This document shows positions 16,013-23,518 of a stretch of DNA of 64,000 bases, piece after piece. How positions within the stretch are numbered: position 1 is the first letter of the stretch; the number at the start of each line of letters is the position of its first letter. The stretch covers positions 806,001-870,000 of the forward strand of contig SHNF01000009.1 of assembly GCA_004295085.1 (NCBI GenBank), in the 5' to 3' direction. Under the pieces are notes generated by a model. The model was given only the letters and a program-made list of their open reading frames with translations. It was not told the origin of the DNA and did no database searches. This DNA comes from Planctomycetota bacterium. GTDB lineage: Bacteria; Planctomycetota; UBA1135. Position numbers and translations under genes: made by a program.

Positions 16013-16390
16013 TTACGCGTGCTCGTGATCCAGGGCGCCGGCAATGGCGCCGAGGAGCTGCGCGGGCTCGAACGGCTTGCCGAGCACGGCCACGGCGCCC
16101 AGCAGGCGGGCGGAATCCAGGGTCACGTCGCTGGCGGGGGCGCCCGAGTAGGCGATCACCGGCACCTGGATGCGGCGCAGGCGCAGCTCCCGCAGCACCT
16201 GGATGCCGTCCATCCCGGGCATCGCCAGGTCGATCACCAGGAGATCGGGGGCCCGCAGCTCCAGGGCGCGCAGCGCCTGGCGCCCGTCCTCCGTCTCGAT
16301 CACTTCATAGCCCGCCCGCTCGAGGATGCGGCGCAAGGTGTTGCGCACATCCGCTTCGTCATCGGCGATCAAGATGCGGCGTAGCTCCAT
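16013..16390 (-). CDS. Stand-alone response-regulator receiver protein (CheY-like)
   Basis: This 125-residue single receiver domain has acidic pocket D10-D11, phospho-acceptor D54 (LLVIDLAMPGMDG), switch S82 (IAYSG) and K105 (LGKPF). There is no output domain, so it works as a phospho-relay or CheY-type diffusible regulator. No histidine kinase is adjacent. Just upstream of the start lie two tandem 11-bp copies of ATTCGACGGTG (16389-16410). Confidence 0.9.
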   Translation of the reverse strand: MELRRILIADDEADVRNTLRRILERAGYEVIETEDGRQALRALELRAPDLLVIDLAMPGMDGIQVLRELRLRRIQVPVIAYSGAPASDVTLDSARLLGAVAVLGKPFEPAQLLGAIAGALDHEHA

Positions 16391-16410
16391 TCGACGGTGA
16401 TTCGACGGTG
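16389..16410. repeat. Tandem 11-bp direct repeat at the receiver-gene start
   Basis: ATTCGACGGTG occurs twice back to back, spanning the start codon of the receiver gene (ATG complement at 16388-16390). It could be a regulator site or a small slippage duplication; the sequence does not distinguish these. Confidence 0.5.
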
Positions 16411-16525
16411 CCTGCCCTTGGAATGACGCCAGGCCGAAACGAGCAGCCCGTGCTTTCTAATAGGCAAAGCCGGGCGCTTCCTACCAGGAAATACGGATTT
16501 TCTCCTGCCGCGGCCCTGCTGCGGC

Positions 16526-17224
16526 CTATTCCTCCAGGCCGGGGACCACCGGCAGGCGCGACTGCGAGCGCTGCGGGCCCGCGCCCAGAGGCCACAGTCC
16601 GGGCCGGTCCGGGCCCTTGAGCCAAGCGCGCAGGCTCTCTTCGGCGGCCGCAAGATCACGAAATCTGGCGCCCAGCAGCATCTGGGACACGGCCTGTTGC
16701 GTGATGCCGAGCTTCTCGGCCACCGAGGTCTGGCGGCCGGCGATCCGGTACGTAGCCACTGCCGCTGCTCGCGCCGGGGTCCAGTCGGCGGTCACCGCCC
16801 CGTGCAGGCGGGCGACGGCCTCAGCCAGCGACTGCTCCGCCTTGCTGCGGCCGGCCAGGTCCAGCGCGAACCACGAAGCCGCGCCGCCGGCGTGCCGGAG
16901 GCCGCGCAGGGCGCGCTCGCGGGCCGTCTGGTCCAGCTCCTTGCCGGCGCGGCCGGGCGCGGTGACGGAGGCCAGGCAGAAACGCAGTCGGTCAGGCCAT
17001 AGGCCCTCCTGGACCGCGACGGCCATGTCGAAGGCATGGTCCAGGCGGCCCAGCAGGCCGCTCCAGTCGCCGCCATCCTCCTCGCCCGGCGCCAGGACTT
17101 CGTCCCATTCGCCGGGGAAGCGCTCCTCGAGACCGCGCAGCAGCTCGGGAAGCTGGATGGCCACCTTCTCCGGGTTGCGGCGCGGCAGCGAGGCTGCCAT
17201 GGCGATCCGGCTGGGAAGGTTCAT
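16526..17224 (-). CDS. HTH-containing protein, distantly SatD-like
   Basis: This 232-residue protein has a C-terminal helix-turn-helix (RQTSVAEKLGITQQAVSQMLLGARF, about residues 162-188) preceded by a helical domain (ELLRGLEERFPGEWDEVLAPGEE, RLDHAFDMAVAVQEGL, RFCLASVT). The organisation, a nucleotide-cyclase-like or SatD-like N-terminus followed by a Cro-type HTH, recalls SatD-family proteins, but the usual N-terminal GDIVGSR-type motif is missing, so the assignment is tentative. It overlaps the downstream dus gene by 4 bp (ATGA). Confidence 0.5.
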   Translation of the reverse strand: MNLPSRIAMAASLPRRNPEKVAIQLPELLRGLEERFPGEWDEVLAPGEEDGGDWSGLLGRLDHAFDMAVAVQEGLWPDRLRFCLASVTAPGRAGKELDQTARERALRGLRHAGGAASWFALDLAGRSKAEQSLAEAVARLHGAVTADWTPARAAAVATYRIAGRQTSVAEKLGITQQAVSQMLLGARFRDLAAAEESLRAWLKGPDRPGLWPLGAGPQRSQSRLPVVPGLEE

Positions 17225-18237
17225 CGCGGCACCATGCTAGGGCATCCCGATGCACCTCCTAGAGCCGCGAAGAATCCTTCCAAGTCGGTTTCTCGCAGCG
17301 CTTTACGGAGGACGTCCGAGGCCGGCAGCAGTCCCGAGCGCGCGAGCGCCTTGGCCGCCTGTTTGAGGCGGCCGACCGCGGCCCGGTCCGGCGCGCCCCG
17401 GGCCTGCATACGACCCGCGTACTCGCGCAGCCAGGCGAAGACCGCGGCCGGACTGCGCCGCCGCGGAGGGCTTCCGGCGCGGGCGCGCCGCCAGTCCTCG
17501 AACAGCCAGGGATTCTGCAGCGCGCCGCGGCCCACCATGACGCCGGCACAGCCGGTGGCGGCGAAGAGGGCGTCCACGCGCTGCGGAGTGTCGGCGCTGC
17601 CGTTGCCGATGACCGGAATGCGGGTGGCGCGCACCGCGCGGGCGATGCGGCTCCAGTCCGCCGGGTGCTCGTAGGATTCGATGCGCAGGCGCGCGTGCAG
17701 GGTGAGCGCCGCGGCCCCCGCCTGCTCGGCGCGCTGCACCAGCTCCTCGAGGCGCGCGTCGTCGCGCACTCCGGCGCGCAGCTTGACCGTGACCGGGGCC
17801 GGGCACGCGGCGGCGACCGCCGCGACCAGGCGCTCGAGGCGCGGCGGATCTTCGAGCAGGGCCGAGCCGGCGCAGTGCTGGAACACGCGCGGCGCGGGGC
17901 ATCCGAAGTTGAGATCCACGTACGCGGCTCCCACGGACGCTGCGTGCACGGCGCTCGCGGCCAGCAGCGCGGCGTCGTTGCCCATGAGCTGCACGCCCAC
18001 GGGCACGTCGCGGCGTGCCGGCCCCAGCTCCTCGGCGATGCGCCGCGCCGGCAGGGCGAGCTGCGAGACGCGCAGGAATTCGGTGCAGGCCGCGCCCACG
18101 GAGCCCGCGGCGTTGCAGTCCAGGATCAGGCCCCGGAACGCCGGATCGGTCACTCCTTCCATGGGCGCAAGCAGCAGCGCCGGCGCGAAGTGCACGCCGC
18201 GGCCGAGATCGATGCGGGGAAGGGAGGACCAGGTCAT
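17221..18237 (-). CDS. dus: tRNA-dihydrouridine synthase
   Basis: This 338-residue FMN flavoenzyme reduces uridines in the tRNA D-loop. It has a TIM-barrel with LLAPMEGVTDPAFRGL, LMGNDAALLA, YVDLNFGCPAPRVFQHCAGSALL (catalytic Cys region; the motif reads NFGCP), VTVKLRAGVRDD, LTLHAR (in place of the usual HGR), IPVIGNGS and GCAGVMVGRGALQNPWLF, then a helical C-terminal tRNA-binding domain. The start is the ATG at 18237. It is downstream of and coupled to the HTH gene. Confidence 0.9.
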   Translation of the reverse strand: MTWSSLPRIDLGRGVHFAPALLLAPMEGVTDPAFRGLILDCNAAGSVGAACTEFLRVSQLALPARRIAEELGPARRDVPVGVQLMGNDAALLAASAVHAASVGAAYVDLNFGCPAPRVFQHCAGSALLEDPPRLERLVAAVAAACPAPVTVKLRAGVRDDARLEELVQRAEQAGAAALTLHARLRIESYEHPADWSRIARAVRATRIPVIGNGSADTPQRVDALFAATGCAGVMVGRGALQNPWLFEDWRRARAGSPPRRRSPAAVFAWLREYAGRMQARGAPDRAAVGRLKQAAKALARSGLLPASDVLRKALRETDLEGFFAALGGASGCPSMVPR

Positions 18238-18272
18238 CGGCGCCGTAGGGCGACTCCGCGCGGAAGAGGGGC

Positions 18273-18842
18273 ATGTTAAGCTGCCCGGACCGCATGCTGC
18301 GCACCGCCGCCGGCATCGCCCTCCTCGGCCCCTTGTGTGCCTGCGCAGGTCCGCCGACGGTGGCGCCCACGGGCATGGAGGCGGTGGCCTGGTCAGGAGC
18401 CGTGGGCAAGGGGCTGGAGCCATTCGCGCGCTTCCTCGGCGACTGGGAAGGAACGTCGGAGAGCGTGGCGGGCACCTTCCACGTGGCCAAGCGCTTCCAG
18501 TGGCTGGTCCCGGACTCGTGGCTGCTGGAGCAGACTGTGACGATGCACACCGAGAGCGGCCAGGAGATGGCCCGCACGGCCCTTCTCTACACCTACGACC
18601 CCAACCTCGCGGCCGTCCTGGCCGATGAGCTGCGGCTCTCCGGCGTGCGCCAGCGGCTGTTTCTCCACAGCGGCGATCACGGCGCTACCTGGGAGGTGCG
18701 CTCGCAGCCCGGCGGCGAGGCGGAAGCCATGTTCACCACGACGCTGTTCACCGGCGACGAATGGCGCGCCGACAGTTTCCAGCGCGACGCCGGCGGCGGC
18801 TGGCGCCAGGTGGAGCACATGGAGCTGCAGCGCAAGCGCTAG
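18273..18842 (+). CDS. Exported DUF1579-like lipoprotein
   Basis: This protein of about 189 residues has a lipoprotein-type N-terminus (LLGPLCACAGPP) and a compact beta-barrel-like body: FARFLGDWEGTSESVAGTFHVAKRF, SWLLEQTVTMHTESGQEMARTALLYTYDPN, TLFTGDEWRADSFQRDAGGGWRQVEHMEL. The pattern of a GDWEG opening and a final WR..E strand resembles DUF1579/nitrobindin-like ligand-binding proteins. The ATG at 18273 follows an AG-rich SD; one at 18294 is an alternative. It is divergent from dus, 35 bp apart. Confidence 0.6.
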   Translation: MLSCPDRMLRTAAGIALLGPLCACAGPPTVAPTGMEAVAWSGAVGKGLEPFARFLGDWEGTSESVAGTFHVAKRFQWLVPDSWLLEQTVTMHTESGQEMARTALLYTYDPNLAAVLADELRLSGVRQRLFLHSGDHGATWEVRSQPGGEAEAMFTTTLFTGDEWRADSFQRDAGGGWRQVEHMELQRKR

Positions 18843-18972
18843 GGCGGCCCCGGGTAAATCCTGGAACCCTCTTCCCTGCCGCTCCATCGCAATTAACCTG
18901 ATGACTCAGGGGGGCTGGTGCTCTGCCCGTCCCTCCTCCTCTCTCCCACCGATTCCTTGAAAGGACGGAAAC

Positions 18973-19779
18973 ATGCTCCTTACCCTCGCCATGCTGGCTC
19001 TCGCCCAGGCCCCGGCCCCCGGCGGACCTTACCTGGACTCGCACGGCAACCTGCACGCTAGCCTGCCCCGGCTTTCCGACTACCCGGACGCGGAGACCTT
19101 CGACGCCCTGTGGGCCAACGAGGTCTTCTTCGACGGCGTCGGCTACTTCCAGATCGACCGGCCGTGGACGCCGGAGGAGCTGGCCGCACAGACGCAGTTC
19201 TTCGGGCACTTCCAGCCGCGCAGCGGACCCGGCGGCTCCATCCGCGCCACCGTTCGCACGCACCACCCCGTGGACGAGGAATACCGGGCGCTGTACGGCA
19301 CGACCGCGGCGCTGAAGTCGCACATCGTGGAAGTGGTGGAAGGCGCCGACAATGCCCTGGAGTCCAACTGGAGCATCAACCTGGTGCCCAGCACGGGCTA
19401 CGCCTGGGATTCCAACGATTCGGCCGACATCAGCTCGCTGCTGGACGAGGCCTACAACGAAGGCGGCGGCCTGAACGGCCAGTGCCTGATGATCGCCTAC
19501 AGCAACGACTCGACCCCCGGCGGCGCCATCGGCGTCGGCTACCTCGGCCTGCCGCGCTGCCTGGTCAAGCGCTACCTCAACACCTTGAACGAGCAGGCGA
19601 TCACGCAGCACGAAGTGGGGCACACCTACACCCTCAACCACTGCTGCGACAACAACTGCATCATGCAGTCGTTCCTGGACACGGGCGCCTTCGGCAACTT
19701 CCACAACTACAACGAGAACTGCAGCAACCAGAACCACACCTCGGTCATGAACGCCCAGCGCAACCGCTACTGCCCGTGA
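18973..19779 (+). CDS. Exported archaemetzincin-like zinc metalloprotease (copy 1)
   Basis: This 268-residue protein has a short signal (MLLTLAMLALAQA). The active-site block at residues 213-231 reads HEVGHTYTLNHCCDNNCIM. This fits the archaemetzincin signature H-E-x-x-H-x-x-G-x-x-H-C-x4-C-x-M except that the Gly is Thr220: zinc ligands H213, H217 and H223, general base E214, Cys224 and Cys229 for a structural zinc, Met-turn M231. A further Cys250 sits 18 residues after the Met. Archaemetzincins are usually cytosolic and uncharacterised, so a secreted form is unusual. It has a paralog at 20665-21474; a SurA-like lipoprotein starts in its stop codon (GTGA). Confidence 0.75.
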   Translation: MLLTLAMLALAQAPAPGGPYLDSHGNLHASLPRLSDYPDAETFDALWANEVFFDGVGYFQIDRPWTPEELAAQTQFFGHFQPRSGPGGSIRATVRTHHPVDEEYRALYGTTAALKSHIVEVVEGADNALESNWSINLVPSTGYAWDSNDSADISSLLDEAYNEGGGLNGQCLMIAYSNDSTPGGAIGVGYLGLPRCLVKRYLNTLNEQAITQHEVGHTYTLNHCCDNNCIMQSFLDTGAFGNFHNYNENCSNQNHTSVMNAQRNRYCP

Positions 19780-20579
19780 GCGGAAGCGTGCGATCCGCAC
19801 GGCGGGGGGCAGGCTGCTGCCCCCCGCTCGCTTTGCTGGCGCTGGCGGCCTGCGGCGGCGGCGACCCGCAGCCCGCCGCGGCGGCTGCCGGCACCACCGG
19901 CAATCCCGGCGCGCCCACCGGGAACGAGCCCGCGGGCCTGCTGTGGCAGATCCCGGACACGCCCTGGCCGTTCCGCGTCGAGATCGACGGTGTCCTCGTG
20001 GAGGATGACGTGGTCAAGGGGTACCTGGACCAGCCCTGGGCCGATTTTTATCAGGAGAAGTACCTGACCGCGGACGCGCCACAGGTGGCCCAGGCGGAGC
20101 GCGAGTTCTGGGCCGACGTCCCGGCCCTGTTCGAGGAGCTGGTGCGCGGCGTGATCTTCCTGCGCGAAGCCGAGCGCCGCTACGCGCAGCTCGACCCGCA
20201 GGAGCTGGAGGACTTTCGCCAGCGCATGCTGGCGGAAGCGGGCGCGGCAGCGATGATCCTGGAGAAGACGCTGGGGCCGCAGGGCCTGCAGGCCCATCTC
20301 GAGCGCCAGCTGCGCATCCGCAAGCTGGAGGCGGAGCTGGCCGCGGAGCTGCCCCCGGTCAGCGACGACGACGTGATCGCGGAGTACCAGCGGGCGCTGG
20401 CGGCGATGGACCCGCAGGACCAGTCCAGCCAGCCGACCTTCCAGGAGGCCGGGCCGGTGGTGCGGGCCTACCTGGAGCAGAACCGGCGCGTCGCGGCTTC
20501 CAACGCCTGGGTCGATTCCCACCGTGCCGGCGTGAAGACCATGGTCACGCGCCCCGACGGGGTTGTCATCGCATTCTGA
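19776..20579 (+). CDS. SurA-N-like chaperone lipoprotein lacking a PPIase domain
   Basis: This 267-residue protein starts at a GTG that overlaps the protease stop by 4 bp. It has a lipoprotein signal (PPLALLALAACGGG, lipobox LAAC) and a Gly/Ala/Pro linker. The helical body resembles the N-terminal chaperone domain of SurA/PrsA-type foldases: VEIDGVLVEDDVVKGYL, FEELVRGVIFLREAERRYA, LEDFRQRMLAEAGAAAMI, RQLRIRKLEAELAAELPPVSDDDVIAEYQ. No parvulin domain follows. Translational coupling to the metalloprotease suggests it helps fold or tether that enzyme. Confidence 0.65.
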   Translation: MSGSVRSARRGAGCCPPLALLALAACGGGDPQPAAAAAGTTGNPGAPTGNEPAGLLWQIPDTPWPFRVEIDGVLVEDDVVKGYLDQPWADFYQEKYLTADAPQVAQAEREFWADVPALFEELVRGVIFLREAERRYAQLDPQELEDFRQRMLAEAGAAAMILEKTLGPQGLQAHLERQLRIRKLEAELAAELPPVSDDDVIAEYQRALAAMDPQDQSSQPTFQEAGPVVRAYLEQNRRVAASNAWVDSHRAGVKTMVTRPDGVVIAF

Positions 20580-20664
20580 CCGACTAGATTGATGCTCTCC
20601 CGGGGACCGCGAGGTTCCCGCCATTCCCTTGGTTCTCTCAGAATCCGACTGAGGACAAAACCCC

Positions 20665-21474
20665 ATGTTCATTGCTGGAACACTCAGTTTCCTCACCCTT
20701 TCCCTGCTCTCCGGGAACGGCGACCCCAACGGCCCGTACGTGGACTCCCAGGGCCGCATCTGGAAGACGCTGCCGCAGCTCGAGGATTACGACGTCGCAG
20801 TGTGGGACGCCGAGGTCGCCACCGACGTGTACACCGACCGCAACGGCCGGCGCTTCCAGATCTGCCGGCAGATGACGCCCGAGGAGGAAGCCGCTGCCGG
20901 TGGCGCGCAGGGATTCCTGGAGCAGCTGCAGCCGGACTCCGGCCCGGGCGCCGGCATCCGCGCCACGGTGTACGTGAACTGCCCGGGCGACGAGGAGTAC
21001 CGCTCGTATTTCGGCTCGAGCTGGCAGAGCCACATCAACACCGTGGTCGAGTCGGCGGACAATTCGCTCTACTCCAACTGGGGCATCAACTTCATCGTCG
21101 GCGCCTATTGCACCTGGGACTCCAACGACGCGGCCAGCATCAACGGCCTGCTGGACGAGGCCTACGCCGAGTGCGGCTACGGCGGGCAGGAGTACATGGC
21201 GGCCTTCAGCAACGACCCGACTTCCGGCGGCGCCGTCGGCATCGCCTACATCGGGTGGCCGCGCCAGCTCACCAAGCGCTACCTCAGCTATGAGAACGTG
21301 ATCTGCCAGCACGAGGCCGGCCACACCTACACCTGCTATCACTGCTGCATCAGCAGCTGCGTGATGCAGCCGACGGTGGCCCCGAACGCCTTCGGCAACT
21401 TCCACAACAGCAGCGACGGCTGCAGCGGCCAGAACCATCGCACGGTGATGAGCAACCAGCGCAACCGCTACTGA
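20665..21474 (+). CDS. Exported archaemetzincin-like zinc metalloprotease (copy 2)
   Basis: This 269-residue protein is a clear paralog of the 18973-19779 product: the same start (GPYVDSQG), SNWGINFIVGAYCTWDSNDAASINGLLDEAY and C-terminal GNFHNSSDGCSGQNH. The active-site block at residues 216-234 reads HEAGHTYTCYHCCISSCVM, with zinc ligands H216, H220 and H226, E217, Cys227-x4-Cys232 and Met234. It has more Cys residues than copy 1 (C214, C224, C228), consistent with disulfides or metal binding outside the cytosol. Signal peptide MFIAGTLSFLTLSLLSG; SD GAGGAC 8 nt before the ATG. A strong terminator follows. Confidence 0.75.
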   Translation: MFIAGTLSFLTLSLLSGNGDPNGPYVDSQGRIWKTLPQLEDYDVAVWDAEVATDVYTDRNGRRFQICRQMTPEEEAAAGGAQGFLEQLQPDSGPGAGIRATVYVNCPGDEEYRSYFGSSWQSHINTVVESADNSLYSNWGINFIVGAYCTWDSNDAASINGLLDEAYAECGYGGQEYMAAFSNDPTSGGAVGIAYIGWPRQLTKRYLSYENVICQHEAGHTYTCYHCCISSCVMQPTVAPNAFGNFHNSSDGCSGQNHRTVMSNQRNRY

Positions 21475-21494
21475 TCGCCACCCCGCATCGGATC

Positions 21495-21523
21495 ACGGGA
21501 GGCGCTCCGGCGCCTCCCGTTTT
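21495..21523 (+). terminator. Rho-independent terminator after the metalloprotease cluster
   Basis: An 11-bp perfect stem (ACGGGAGGCGC at 21495-21505 with its complement at 21510-21520), loop TCCG, is followed by TTTTC. It separates the rightward protease genes from the convergent tamA-like gene. Confidence 0.85.
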
Positions 21524-21529
21524 CGTAGA

Positions 21530-23518
21530 TCAGAACACCATGCCGACGGTGAGGTGCAGCTGGAAGCCTTCCTCGTCAGGTCGGGGATCGGGGTTCCAGG
21601 CCGCGTCCAGGCGCACCGCACCGACCGGCAGCAGGTAGCGGACGCCGACGCCGACGCCGGAGCGGAAGTCGTCGAAGTAGTTCTCGAACTCGAGCCCGAC
21701 GTTGCCATAGTCGAAGAACGTCGCCCCGTACAGGTTGCCGGCCAGGCGCTGGCGCAGCTCGAGATTGAGCACGTTGATCACCTCGCCGCCCACCGGCTCT
21801 CCGAAGGCGTCCTTCGGTCCGAGCTCGCTCTCCTCGAAGCTGCGGACGGTGTTCTCGCCGCCATTGAAGAAGCGCTCCTGCAGCGGGATCTGGTCGGTGT
21901 CATGCAGGGGAGTGATGACGCCGGTGCGCACGGAAGCGGCGACCACCGTGCCGTCCCACAGCTCCTGGTACCGGGAGTAGGCGGCTTCCACGCGGGCAAA
22001 GCCGAGTTGGCCGCCGAGCGCCTGGTCACCGTACTCGATCCGGAGCGTGCCGAGGTGGCCGGCGTTCGGATTGAACAGGTCGTTGCGGGTGTCGTGGCGG
22101 GTCTCCGTGGAAAGGCTGCCGATGCGGACGTCCTCATCCAGGTCCTGGGCCTGCGCGGTCACGTCGACGTCGCTGACGTCGGAGTAGCGCAGCGTGTAGC
22201 CGCCCGCCACCGTCAGGTGCGTTTGCCACTGCTGCGTGAGCAGCAGGCTGAAGCCGTTCTCGTTGCGGGTGAAGGAAGGCTCCTCGCGGCGGCGGTGGTA
22301 GAAGGGCAGGTCGAACTGCAGGTCGGAGCCGAGGAACCAGGGGTCGGTGTAGCGGAGCTCCGCGGTCTCGCCCACGAAGGAGGCGCCGAGCTCGAGCGCG
22401 CCGGTCTTGCCGCTTCCGAACAGGTTGTGATCGCGGAACGCCATCTCGGCCCGCAGCTGCTCGTAGCTGCCGTAGCCGGGCGCAAACTCGATCTCCCTGG
22501 AGGGAGCCTCCTCCACCTCCACGACGACATCCTGCACCTCCCCCTCGCCCTGCAGCCTCAGGTCGACGCGCCGGAACAGGCCGGTGCGGTAGAGGGCGCG
22601 GAAGCTCTCCGTCTCCGCCTCGGAGGAGTAGATCTCGCCTTCCTGCAGCTGCACGCGGCTCCGGATGAAGCCGCCGCGCGTGTCGTCGTTGCCCTGCACG
22701 AGGATGCGGCCGATCCGCACGCGCGGCCCGGCCTCCACGGTGGCGTCGAGGACGACCTCGCCCGGCGCCGGTCCCGCGGCGGTCTCGACGCGCACGCTCG
22801 ACTGCGCGTAGCCGGCTTCCGCGTACAGGTGCTGCAGGCGCGCCTGCAGCTCGAAGGCGCGCCGCGGCAGGTAGGGACGCCCGCGGAATTCCTCCACCAG
22901 CCGCTCCCGCTCGCGCGCGGGCACGTGTTCCGAGGCCGGCACGTTCACCTGCATGATCCGGTACTGCACGCCCTCGGTGATCCGCAGGCTGACGCGGGCG
23001 GCGCTGCGGTCCGCGGAGAGCTCCACCTCCGGCCGTTCCACCTGCACCTCCTGCCAGCCTTCGGCGCGGTAGGCGGCGCGGATGGCCGCGGGCGCGCCGT
23101 ACACGCGGCTGGCGATGAAGTAGCGGCTCAGCCAGTCTTCCTCCGAGCGCAGGAAGGCGTGGATCTGCGTGTCGCTCAGGAAGGTGTTGCCCTCCACGGC
23201 GATGTCTTCCAGCAGCGTGCGCGGGCCTTCCTCCACCTGGAAGACCGCCGTCGGAACGCCAGTGCCCGGCTCTTCGCGCCACTCGACCACCGCGAAGGGA
23301 AAGCCCTGGCTGCGATAGTAGGTCTCCATGGCGAAAGCGGCGTCGTCCACGAATACGCGCCGGTATCCGAGCCGCTCCAGGTCGGCCAGGTCGTTCACCG
23401 CCGCCCTGCGCAGCTCGCGCTCTCCGAAGCTCTGATTACCCTCGAAGCGCAGCTCGAAGCGCCCCGGCTCCTGCGCGGCGGCGAGAGCGGCGAGGATCCA
23501 CAGGGCGCTCGCGCTCAT
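21530..23518 (-). CDS. TamA/BamA-family outer-membrane assembly protein (Omp85)
   Basis: This 662-residue protein has a signal peptide (MSASALWILAALAAAQ) and four POTRA-like repeats over about residues 18-340 (FELRFEGNQSFGERELRRA, LEDIAVEGNTFLSDTQIH, MQVNVPASEHVPARERERLVEEFRG, GRILVQGNDDTRGGFIRSRVQLQEGE). A 16-strand-type Omp85 barrel follows, with RFFNGGENTVRSFEESELGP (the VRGY-like loop, here VRSF) and a C-terminal LHLTVGMVF. It overlaps the tamB-like gene by 4 bp, which supports a TamA role (translocation and assembly of outer-membrane proteins or lipid transport) over the essential BamA. Confidence 0.85.
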   Translation of the reverse strand: MSASALWILAALAAAQEPGRFELRFEGNQSFGERELRRAAVNDLADLERLGYRRVFVDDAAFAMETYYRSQGFPFAVVEWREEPGTGVPTAVFQVEEGPRTLLEDIAVEGNTFLSDTQIHAFLRSEEDWLSRYFIASRVYGAPAAIRAAYRAEGWQEVQVERPEVELSADRSAARVSLRITEGVQYRIMQVNVPASEHVPARERERLVEEFRGRPYLPRRAFELQARLQHLYAEAGYAQSSVRVETAAGPAPGEVVLDATVEAGPRVRIGRILVQGNDDTRGGFIRSRVQLQEGEIYSSEAETESFRALYRTGLFRRVDLRLQGEGEVQDVVVEVEEAPSREIEFAPGYGSYEQLRAEMAFRDHNLFGSGKTGALELGASFVGETAELRYTDPWFLGSDLQFDLPFYHRRREEPSFTRNENGFSLLLTQQWQTHLTVAGGYTLRYSDVSDVDVTAQAQDLDEDVRIGSLSTETRHDTRNDLFNPNAGHLGTLRIEYGDQALGGQLGFARVEAAYSRYQELWDGTVVAASVRTGVITPLHDTDQIPLQERFFNGGENTVRSFEESELGPKDAFGEPVGGEVINVLNLELRQRLAGNLYGATFFDYGNVGLEFENYFDDFRSGVGVGVRYLLPVGAVRLDAAWNPDPRPDEEGFQLHLTVGMVF

